DNA of 64,000 nt from an uncultured Clostridia bacterium (lineage in GTDB: Bacteria > Bacillota > Clostridia > Christensenellales > Borkfalkiaceae). This document shows, in pieces, positions 32,281-41,200 of this stretch (position 1 is the first letter of the stretch; the number at the start of each line of letters is the position of its first letter). The translations under genes and the position numbers were made by a program. The notes under the pieces are model-generated. The model was given only the letters and a program-made list of their open reading frames with translations, was not told the DNA's origin and searched no databases. Location: positions 62,001 through 126,000 of the forward strand of contig CAKQME010000004.1 in the NCBI GenBank assembly GCA_934254815.1, in the 5' to 3' direction.

Positions 32281-35178
32281 ATGCGTAGTTTATGGTTAAG
32301 TTTTTCCAACCCTTGGTTATTATTGTTGATAATACCCGCGATAGCGTTGGTGTTGCTGCCTCATTTCAGGCTTTCTAAAAAATACAGAAGAAACAGAAAT
32401 CGTATCACGACGATAGTTCTTCAACTCATAGTTATGATTTTGTCCGTAACGGTGCTTTCGGGAATGACGGTTCATTCCGAGCATAACAACACGGGCAATC
32501 AGGTTTTATTGCTCGTCGATATGTCGGACACCGAAGAACAGTCGGCTGAAAACAGAGACAGCTTTGTAAGAGCCGTTCTCGACGCGGGCAAAAACGATAA
32601 ATTCAACGTAGGCATAGTTACTTTCGGGTTCGATCAGCGTTACGTCGCGGAATTTTCCACCGACGCGGACAAGGTTTTCGAAGAATATATGAGAGCCGAT
32701 AAACCCGATACGAGCGCGACGGATATCGCCGCGGCGCTGTCTTACGCAAAAGATTTGTTTACCGGCGACGGCACAAGTAAAATCGTGCTTATTACCGACG
32801 GTAAAGAGACCGACGAAAACGCGCTTACGGTAATAAAAGCCGTAACGGCGAAGAACATAACGGTCGACACCGTCAACATTCCGTCATCTTTCGACGGCGA
32901 CGACGTGAGAATAACGGGCATAACTTTACCCGATTATCACGTCAAGGCGGGCGACGAGTGTACGATAGACGTTCTTTTATCGTCCACCGCGCAAGCGTCT
33001 GTTTCCGTTACGCTTTACGATAACGGAAGCGAAATCGAAACGAAAGACGTAAACCTTTCGGCGGGCGCGAGAAACGTGAATTTCACTTACGCGTTCGAGG
33101 GCGAAGCGGAACTTCGCAAAATAGAAGCGAAGATAAGCGGTTCCGACGCGGTTGAACAAAATAATAGCTATACCACTTATTTCCTGCTCGAAAAATTCGA
33201 TAAAGTACTTATTATCGAGCATGCCGAGGGCGAATCGGTCGAACTTGCGGAGCTTCTGACTTCGCAGGGGTATAAGCCGACGATAGCCAACGTCCACGCG
33301 ACGGGCGAAGCCAAAAATATGCCTCAGACCGTCGACGAATTGAGACAGTACGATCAGGTGGTGCTTAACAACATAGCGAACGAAGACCTTTTAAGCTCCG
33401 AAATGCCCGAGAAATTCGACGAAATGCTGTATTCCTACGTTTTCGACTACGGCGGCGGCTTGTTTACTACGGGCGGTACGGAAGACGGAACGGTCGGAGA
33501 AGATTCTACGGCGCACGCTTATAACAGATTGGACTTAAGCGGAACGTTGTTGCAATCGATGTTGCCCGTTCAGGCGATTGACTATACTCCGCCTATCGCG
33601 GTAGTCGTTTTAATCGACCGTTCGGGTTCGATGAGCGGTATTTCCGCAGCCGGGCAGAATGCTTACTGGCACGCGATAAACGGCGCGGGCGAATGTCTTA
33701 ACGCGCTTACCGAAAGAGACTATTTCGGTATTATCACTTTCAGCGACAGTCCGCAGAGAGTTCTCGATCTTACGCCCGTAACGCAGAAGAGCGTTATTTA
33801 CGATACTTTGCAGAATAAAATGCCCGAACTCGGCGGCGGCACGGCATTCACGGGCGCTGTAAGAGACGCGGTTCAGATGCTCATAGCCAACAGAAAGGTA
33901 AGCAGACGCCATATTATAATGGTTACGGACGGACAGATACTGGCAGACGAAGTAACCGCTTGCGAGGAAACTCTCGAAGGTTATTATAATTCCGATAAAA
34001 TCACGTTTTCGGCTTTGTGTATCGGTTCCGAAGCTTCCGACTCCAACAACGTCAAATTGCTTCAGAGGCTTGTCGACGCGGCGGGCGGACAGCAGAGCGG
34101 TATCCCCGGAGGAAGAAGAGTTCGTACTTACGATTCGAGCAATCTTACAAAACTCTACGGCGAAATGCGTGAAGAGTTAAACGTTAAACAGCTTAAAGAA
34201 GTAAACGCTGAGCCGTTCTATATCACTGTAGACAAAGCGACTTCGCCTATTCTTGCGGGGTTGCCTTACAGAGAAGAAGAAGTTAAAGACGAAAACGGAA
34301 ATATCGTAAAGAGAAAGACTTATCAGTTAGATACTCCCGAACTCGGCGGTTTCTACGGCGTAAGGGTCAGATCCAACGATTATCTGATACTGAAAGGCGA
34401 TTACGAAGTGCCGCTGTACGCGCAGTGGAAATTCGGTAAAGGCACGGTCGGCAGCTTTATGACGGACTTGCAGTCGAGCGAATGGTCGAGCGACTTTATG
34501 TCGTCGGATATCGGGCGGGAGCTGATAGGCAATATAATCGGCAACCTTATGCCGACGGAAAATATCCGACCCAACGAAATGCGCGTGGAGCTTTCCGAAG
34601 ATAACTATATCAACCGCGTAAGCGTTTTCGCAACGCTTAAAGACGGCGAAAGGGTCGAGGGAAAAATCACGGACGTAAGTACGGAAAATACCGAAGAAAT
34701 TTCGATGAACGCCGTAACGGAGGGCGGAAATCGTAACTTTTACGTCACTTCTCCGCTTGCCGAAGCGAATAACTTCGGAAGATGTACTTTCGTGGTCAAA
34801 AAAGCGGGCGTGTACTCGATAACGCTCGTCAAAAAGGATAAAGACGGCAACGAACTCGCAACTTATACGATATATAAAGCTTTTTCGTATTCGAAAGAGT
34901 ACGATCTCGCGTTACAGGCTGCCGATATCGATTACGAGGAGAATTTCTTTAAACCCGTAGCCGAAAACGGCGGCGGAGCGTATCTCGCGGATATGAACGA
35001 AGCGCATTACGCCGTGTTCGATAATTTTGACAAGACGATAGAAAAGGTGTTCGACCCGAGATACTTGTTTATGATCATAGCGATTATCCTGTTCGTAACG
35101 GAAATCGCCGTAAGGAAATTCAAGTTCAAGTGGCTTCACGAAATTATCCGCGAAGCTCGCGACAAGAAACAGTCTTGA
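32281..35178 (+). CDS. Large membrane protein with two VWA domains and a class-I amidotransferase-like domain
   Basis: 965 residues; GGGGAGGAGG lies upstream of ATG 32281. N-terminal TM segments at about 10-28 and 44-62. VWA domain 1 starts near residue 75 with a MIDAS-type DMSDT (80-84); a region about 300-420 (KVLIIEHAEGESVELAELL to the glycine-rich DYGGGLFTTGG) looks like the glutamine-amidotransferase-like domain often found in these proteins; VWA domain 2 has a canonical DRSGS (446-450). A C-terminal TM helix near 925-945 and a basic tail follow. Predicted to carry its VWA domains outside the cell and to work with the preceding MoxR-DUF58-BatA genes. A stem-loop separates it from the next gene. 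Confidence 0.9.
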   Translation: MRSLWLSFSNPWLLLLIIPAIALVLLPHFRLSKKYRRNRNRITTIVLQLIVMILSVTVLSGMTVHSEHNNTGNQVLLLVDMSDTEEQSAENRDSFVRAVLDAGKNDKFNVGIVTFGFDQRYVAEFSTDADKVFEEYMRADKPDTSATDIAAALSYAKDLFTGDGTSKIVLITDGKETDENALTVIKAVTAKNITVDTVNIPSSFDGDDVRITGITLPDYHVKAGDECTIDVLLSSTAQASVSVTLYDNGSEIETKDVNLSAGARNVNFTYAFEGEAELRKIEAKISGSDAVEQNNSYTTYFLLEKFDKVLIIEHAEGESVELAELLTSQGYKPTIANVHATGEAKNMPQTVDELRQYDQVVLNNIANEDLLSSEMPEKFDEMLYSYVFDYGGGLFTTGGTEDGTVGEDSTAHAYNRLDLSGTLLQSMLPVQAIDYTPPIAVVVLIDRSGSMSGISAAGQNAYWHAINGAGECLNALTERDYFGIITFSDSPQRVLDLTPVTQKSVIYDTLQNKMPELGGGTAFTGAVRDAVQMLIANRKVSRRHIIMVTDGQILADEVTACEETLEGYYNSDKITFSALCIGSEASDSNNVKLLQRLVDAAGGQQSGIPGGRRVRTYDSSNLTKLYGEMREELNVKQLKEVNAEPFYITVDKATSPILAGLPYREEEVKDENGNIVKRKTYQLDTPELGGFYGVRVRSNDYLILKGDYEVPLYAQWKFGKGTVGSFMTDLQSSEWSSDFMSSDIGRELIGNIIGNLMPTENIRPNEMRVELSEDNYINRVSVFATLKDGERVEGKITDVSTENTEEISMNAVTEGGNRNFYVTSPLAEANNFGRCTFVVKKAGVYSITLVKKDKDGNELATYTIYKAFSYSKEYDLALQAADIDYEENFFKPVAENGGGAYLADMNEAHYAVFDNFDKTIEKVFDPRYLFMIIAIILFVTEIAVRKFKFKWLHEIIREARDKKQS

Positions 35179-35191
35179 TCGGGTTTACCGC

Positions 35192-35218
35192 GCGGGTAGC
35201 GTTAAAACGCATACCCGC
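35192..35218 (+). promoter_or_regulatory. Stem-loop between the VWA gene and the BspA-like lipoprotein gene
   Basis: GCGGGT-A-GCGTT (35192-35203) pairs with AACGC-A-TACCCGC (35206-35218) with one bulge. No T-run follows and the next ribosome binding site CGGAGGA begins about 6 nt later, so it is not a clear terminator; mRNA processing or stability element is more likely. Confidence 0.5.
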
Positions 35219-35235
35219 ATAATCGGAGGACTTTA

Positions 35236-38154
35236 ATGAAAAAAATCAAAAATATAATAATAGCGTTGTCTGCGGCGGTGTTTTGCCTTATGATGGCGGC
35301 GTCCTGCGGAAAGACGAAATTGTCTGCCCCGCAGGAGCTGACTATGGATTTAAACTACGTCCTCACATGGAAAACCGTAGCCGACGCGCGAAGATACGAG
35401 ATAAACGCCGTAAAAGAAGACGGAACGTCGTATCCCGCGACGGTGAACACTCCGACGTACGATATGTCAAAGCTCACCGACGGCAATTACGAAGTTACGG
35501 TAAGGGCAATCCCCGGCGACAGCGTGCACGACGTTTCCGAATGGTCCGACGTTTTCACTTTTACGAGAGATAAAGAGACGGGTTGCACTTATAAGCTTAT
35601 AAACAACAATACGGCTTACGAGATCTCGCGTTGCCCCACTTCGATAACGGGCGATATGGTTATCGAAGAAATTTACAGGGGAAAACCCGTAATAAGAATA
35701 GCGCAGAACGCATTCAAGGGTTCTAAGATAGAAAATCTCGTGATAGGCAAAAATATCACTTATATAGGCGACGGCGCGTTTTATAACAGCACAAGGCTTA
35801 AAAGCGTGGTAATACCCGACAGCGTAAATTTCATAGGCGAAAAGGTATTTCAGAACTGCCGTTCGCTCGAAACGATAAATATCCCCGAAACCATAAGCGA
35901 AATAAAAACGAATACGTTTATCAACTGTTCGTCGCTTGCGGCGATAACCATTCCCGACAGCGTGACGGCGATAGGCGACGGCGCGTTCAGGGGCTGTAAG
36001 GCGTTAAAAACTATAGTAATACCCGACAGCGTAAGAGAAATAGGCGGTTATGCTTTCGCGGATACGGTTGCGCTTACGAGCGCGACGATAGGCAAGGGCG
36101 TTAAAGTTCTCGGAGAATACGCTTTTTACAGAGCGACAGAACTTTCCGAAGTTAAGTTTGCCGCCGACGGCGACCTTACCGAAATAGCGCGCGGCGTTTT
36201 TGCCGACGACGTGAAACTTGCCGAAATAGTTATTCCGGAGGGGGTTGAAACCATAGGCGACGGCTGCTTCTTCGGTGATAAACTTCTCTCAAGCGTAACG
36301 CTTCCCGAAAGTTTGAAATCGATAGGCGTTACAGCATTCAACGCCAGCAAATATTATACGGATATCGTCGACGACAACGGCAAGGCGAGAGATAAAAACA
36401 AACCTTTTGTTTACGTCGGTAAATGGATAGTCGCCGCTTCGCCCGATATCGTCACCACGTTGACCGATATCAACGGCAATACGATTAAACTTAAAGACGA
36501 AAGCGATACGATAACGCTTGTCGGCAACGATAACGTCGTCGGCATTGCGGACGGAACTTTTTCGAATTTCAGCGAGCTTGTTAATGTTACTTTCCCCGAT
36601 TCGCTCAGATACGTCGGAAACAGCGCGTTTTCGAATTGTCAAAAACTCTATAAGGTTATCGCGACAAAGATAAAAACCATAGGCGATTACGCTTTCGACG
36701 GTTGTAAAATCCTCGCTAACGTAAGATTTATAGCCACTGCTATAGGCGGAACGCAGACGAGTAATCTCGAAACTATCGGTTCTTACGCTTTCAGAAATTG
36801 TTCGGAACTTAGAAACAATACGCAGACTAACCTATTTGTACCAGATACTGTAAAAAAGATAGGTACGCGGGCGTTCTATAATTCCGGTCTTTGGACCGAT
36901 ACGGCTACGCATCAGCAAGGGCTTATATACGCAGGTAACTGGATAGTCGGTTATAGTTCGCTTCCAAGCGGAACGATAGTAATAGACGAGGGCAGAAACA
37001 ACCCCACCGTCGGCATAGCCGATTACGCGTTTTATCAATGCGCCGACTTGCAGGAACTCGTAAATTTAAACAGTTTAGACATCCGTTCTATCGGCAGAGG
37101 CGCGTTTTATGAATGTACCTCGCTTGTGAGCGCGAGACTTGGTAACAACATAAACGAAATTCAACCATATACGTTCTACGGCTGCGTTAATTTGACGAGA
37201 ATAGAATTATCGAGAAATTTAACTACGATAGGCGAGCGCGCGTTTTACGGCTGTTCTTACGTCAGAGACCTCGATTTCAGCAGGGCGACGAAACTTGAAT
37301 CGATAGGCGACCGCGCATTTTACGCCTGCAGAAGTCTGCGCAACTTAAATTTGGGTAATTCCGTAAAAATAATCGGAGATTACGCATTCTATAATATGAA
37401 CGATGACGGAGCGAGCAATACTTCGCTTAAAACGCTCGTTATACCCGATAGCGTAACGACTGTCGGAGCGAACGCTTTCGCCAACTTAAAGGCTTTGGAA
37501 GACCTTACAATCGGCAGCGGCGTTACGTCTATAGGCGATTACGCATTCAAGAACTGCACCAAGCTTCAAACGTTGGTTATACCCGATAACGTGGTAAAAC
37601 TCGGCAAGAGCGCGTTTTATAAATGTTTCGGCGTGACTACGCTCGAACTCGGTAACGGGCTTACCGATATAGGCGATTACGCGTTTTACGGAATGGATAA
37701 AATCGAATATATCGTTATACCCGAAAGCGTAGAAAATATAGGTAAATTCGCGTTCAAGGGCTGGTCGGCAATCACTTCGATAATACTCGATAAGAATATC
37801 GAAACGATCGGCGCGCACGCGTTTTACGGCGAAAAAGCCGCCACGTTCTATTCCGACGCGGAGGGCATTATGCCGAAATGGGAACAAACGTGGAACAGTT
37901 CGTACTCGGCGGTGATATGGAACTGCACTCTGTCGGAGGATAAGAGTTACGTCGTATCGGTCGAGATAAAAGAAAACGGAATATCCAACCGCAAAACTAA
38001 AAACGGCATATCCGCGCCGCTTCGTAAAGGCTACGAGTTTGTCGGCTGGTCCGTAAGCGCGGGTTCCGAAGAAATAGCGTTTGCCGCCGACGAAATAGTA
38101 AACGCCGAAAACGGAGTTACGTTATACGCCGTATGGCGCGCCGTCGAAGCTTAA
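35236..38154 (+). CDS. BspA-like leucine-rich-repeat lipoprotein
   Basis: 972 residues; GGAGG lies before ATG 35236. Signal peptide ends in AASC, a lipobox-like site with Cys at about 24. Residues 30-110 are a fibronectin-type module (YEINAVKEDGTSYPATVNT), about 120-890 LRR_5 repeats (IGDGAFYNSTRLKSVVIPDS), and the C-terminus an InlB B-repeat (GYEFVGWSVSAG to TLYAVW). Two larger inserts that share the phrase YVGKWIV/YAGNWIV interrupt the repeats near residues 380-420 and 550-590. Same architecture in miniature as the 3101-residue protein but with the B-repeat moved to the C-terminus. It follows the VWA gene after 57 nt with no terminator, so it may be the end of the MoxR operon. Confidence 0.88.
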   Translation: MKKIKNIIIALSAAVFCLMMAASCGKTKLSAPQELTMDLNYVLTWKTVADARRYEINAVKEDGTSYPATVNTPTYDMSKLTDGNYEVTVRAIPGDSVHDVSEWSDVFTFTRDKETGCTYKLINNNTAYEISRCPTSITGDMVIEEIYRGKPVIRIAQNAFKGSKIENLVIGKNITYIGDGAFYNSTRLKSVVIPDSVNFIGEKVFQNCRSLETINIPETISEIKTNTFINCSSLAAITIPDSVTAIGDGAFRGCKALKTIVIPDSVREIGGYAFADTVALTSATIGKGVKVLGEYAFYRATELSEVKFAADGDLTEIARGVFADDVKLAEIVIPEGVETIGDGCFFGDKLLSSVTLPESLKSIGVTAFNASKYYTDIVDDNGKARDKNKPFVYVGKWIVAASPDIVTTLTDINGNTIKLKDESDTITLVGNDNVVGIADGTFSNFSELVNVTFPDSLRYVGNSAFSNCQKLYKVIATKIKTIGDYAFDGCKILANVRFIATAIGGTQTSNLETIGSYAFRNCSELRNNTQTNLFVPDTVKKIGTRAFYNSGLWTDTATHQQGLIYAGNWIVGYSSLPSGTIVIDEGRNNPTVGIADYAFYQCADLQELVNLNSLDIRSIGRGAFYECTSLVSARLGNNINEIQPYTFYGCVNLTRIELSRNLTTIGERAFYGCSYVRDLDFSRATKLESIGDRAFYACRSLRNLNLGNSVKIIGDYAFYNMNDDGASNTSLKTLVIPDSVTTVGANAFANLKALEDLTIGSGVTSIGDYAFKNCTKLQTLVIPDNVVKLGKSAFYKCFGVTTLELGNGLTDIGDYAFYGMDKIEYIVIPESVENIGKFAFKGWSAITSIILDKNIETIGAHAFYGEKAATFYSDAEGIMPKWEQTWNSSYSAVIWNCTLSEDKSYVVSVEIKENGISNRKTKNGISAPLRKGYEFVGWSVSAGSEEIAFAADEIVNAENGVTLYAVWRAVEA

Positions 38155-38222
38155 TCGAATTTAAGTCGCGGCGACGTAATAAACTGTTATAAATTTTTCT
38201 CTATAAAGGAGAGTTAAAACAT

Positions 38223-41200
38223 ATGAACAAAATCAAGAAACTATTTATCGCTCTTTTGACGGTTCTGACGGTCGCGCTCGGCGCGTTGGCTGTCGGCTGT
38301 AAAAAAGACGAAAAGTTTACGCTCTCGTTCGAGACTAACGGAGGAACGGCGATAGCAAGCGTTCAGCTCGATAAGGGAGCGGAATACGAACTTCCCACCG
38401 CCGAAAGAACGGGATATGAGTTCGAGGGTTGGTATTTAAACGCCGAATGTACGGGTGAAAAAACCACTAAAATCACCGTAAACGAAAACGTCACGGTTTA
38501 CGCAAAATGGGGTAAACTCTTTACGCTTACGTTCGATCTGAACGGCGGCAGTATGGATAAAACCTCGGTTTACGTCAAAGCGGGCGAACTCGTAACTACG
38601 GCGGTAAGCGGTTTAACTCCGACGAAAGCCGATCATCAGTTCGGAGTATGGCAGATAGACGGTAAAGATCTTACCTCTTCTTACGTCATGCCCGAAAAGG
38701 ATATTACGCTTACGGCAAAATATAAAACGAAATACACCGTAACTCTCTGGAAAGAGGATATGAAAGGCGATTTCGTCAAAGAAGAACAGGAAGTCGTCGA
38801 TTACGCTTACGCGGGTACGGTTCCGTCGAAAGACTTCGGCGGTACGGGCTTCGAACTTGACGCGAACAGAGATGGCAGCAAACCCTTGGCTAAAATAAGC
38901 GAAACCGTAAGCGAAAATACTTTCGTATTGTATTATAAACGTTCGAACTTCATCGTAAGATTCGATACGAACTATCCCGAAACCGCGAATAAAGAAGACG
39001 ACGTTATCGAAAAGACCGTAAAATACGGTCAGGAAATCGACGTTCCGTACAATTATACCGCTAAGGGATATTATCTCGCGGGTTGGGCTAAATCGAGCCT
39101 TGCGACCGAGGTCGAATACGAAGCAGATTATATATCTTCGGTTCTCTATAACGGCAGCGCCGAAGATAAAGGACAAAATTCAAAGATTGCCCCGTTCGAA
39201 AACGCCACGCTTTACGGCGTATGGGTAAAGGGTAATGAAGATATGTTCGGCGGCGACGACTATTTGTTCATATCCGCCACCGAAGAGAACACCGTGTATC
39301 TTTCCCGCGGGGGAAAAATCTTCAAGGGATATTATACAGCCGCCGATTCCACTTTCGGTTTTGCCGACAGCACAGGCACCGAATTTCTTGAGGGGAAAAT
39401 TTTTAAAGACGGAACTTTCGCTTACGGAGATAAGTTAAGATCGAGAACATATGTCAACTACGTCAACGGCGTAGGACAAAACAGTCAGATAACGCTTACC
39501 GTCGATGATTATAACGGGGTTACCTATTACGATAAATCTAAGGACAGCGAGTCGACGGGAACTTACGTTTTCGACGCGCAGGGTTATTGCGTGGCGACTT
39601 TCACCGACGGAGAACTTGCCGGCACGGAAATGCATATAAGGCTTTCTTCCGTTACCATTTCGGGATCCTCAAAAAGCGTGTTCATCGTCAGAAACGATTC
39701 CGAACTCGCATACGGCACGCTCTATCGCGGCGTGTATTCCGGCGGAAATATGACGTCTTATCCCGACGGATATTACAGCATAAAGCTCGACGGTTTCGGA
39801 ACGGCGACGTTCTATCAGAATCCGCTTATGTTCGGAAACTACGCATATGTTTTCGATCTGGAAAAAATGATACTGACGCTTTATACGTCCAACTCGATAG
39901 CGGGCAGATTCCGTATATATAAAGATGCGATAAAGGGCGATCAGGGTCAATACGATTACGTTTTCTATAATCCGGTGTACGACACGACGTTTGAAAGCGC
40001 GGATAAAACCGCAAAACTTACGCTTGACGGTTCGTTCAACGCGGTTTACGAAAAAGGAAACGAGAAAATAGAGGGTTTGTACCTTGCGAGCGATTCGCTG
40101 TTCAGCGGCGGAAAGATAATATCGCTTATTCAGAACGGAAAAACGGTCAAGAGCTTGCTTATAACGAGCAAAACCGAAACCATATTCGAAAACGGCGAAG
40201 AAACGACAAAGACGACCTACAGTTTCGAAGAAAAAGCGCAGGGTTACGCCGAATATTACTTCCGCGGAATCGACAGCACCTATTACGCGCCGCTTATCGC
40301 AATAAACGATACCGCTCCGGGGCATATGACCGTTTACGGTTATACGACTTCGGGAACATACGAGAAAATATCCGAGGGTACGTTTACCGAAACCGACGGT
40401 GTATATCATTACAGCGTAGAAGCTTTCAATACAAGTTCGATATCTAAAAACGAACAAGCCGAAACGGGAGTATACCTTTACTATCATATAGTAGACGGCG
40501 AAGAAGTCGTCTGGATGAAAGTCGTAGAAGATATTGCTAAAATCGAAGAAATCGAATTCGGTTTAGGCAAGTCGGTTATAAGCGGCGAAGTCTACGAAGC
40601 GACTTACTGGTATAGCGCTAAGAAGACGGGCGACGAAAAAGTTTCGTACGTTACGGAGTTCGCAGCCGAAAACGGCAGCGCGAGCCTGACGAGAATCGGC
40701 GGAATGATACGTTACAGCGAAGAGGGTAAAACCATTCTCGGAACGTATGAAACGTCTGCCGACGGAATAACCGCGATAACCGCTTACGACGAAAGCAACG
40801 GCTCAACCGAATCGGTATATGTTAAATTAAACGAAGAGACCAAGAAGTTCACTAAACTCGAATACGCGCCGTACACGATGTACGCTATCGTAAAAGGCAA
40901 TACCGACAGAAACGAAACGCTTAAACTGAACGGCGACGGCACTGCGGAATATACCGTAGACGGAGTTAAATACGAAGGAACCGTAACGGATACGGGCAAA
41001 AAGACCGAAAGCGGCGCGGAGATAATGAAGTTCGAATCTACCGAAAAGACGTTCGAATATCTCCACCTTTACGGCAGCAGCGAAGAATATTTCGCTAAAG
41101 AGGATAAGACGTTCAAAACCGAATACGAAGTCGACGGTATAGGAACCATAACGCTTGACGGCTTCCTGTTCAACGGCAAGTTCGTGGCGATGGACGGAAC

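Noticed and set aside
38195..38222. Separate promoter for the 1735-residue lipoprotein
   Set aside because: Only an extended -10 (TGTTATAAA) is present; the -35 position reads GTCGCG. Kept only as a remark.
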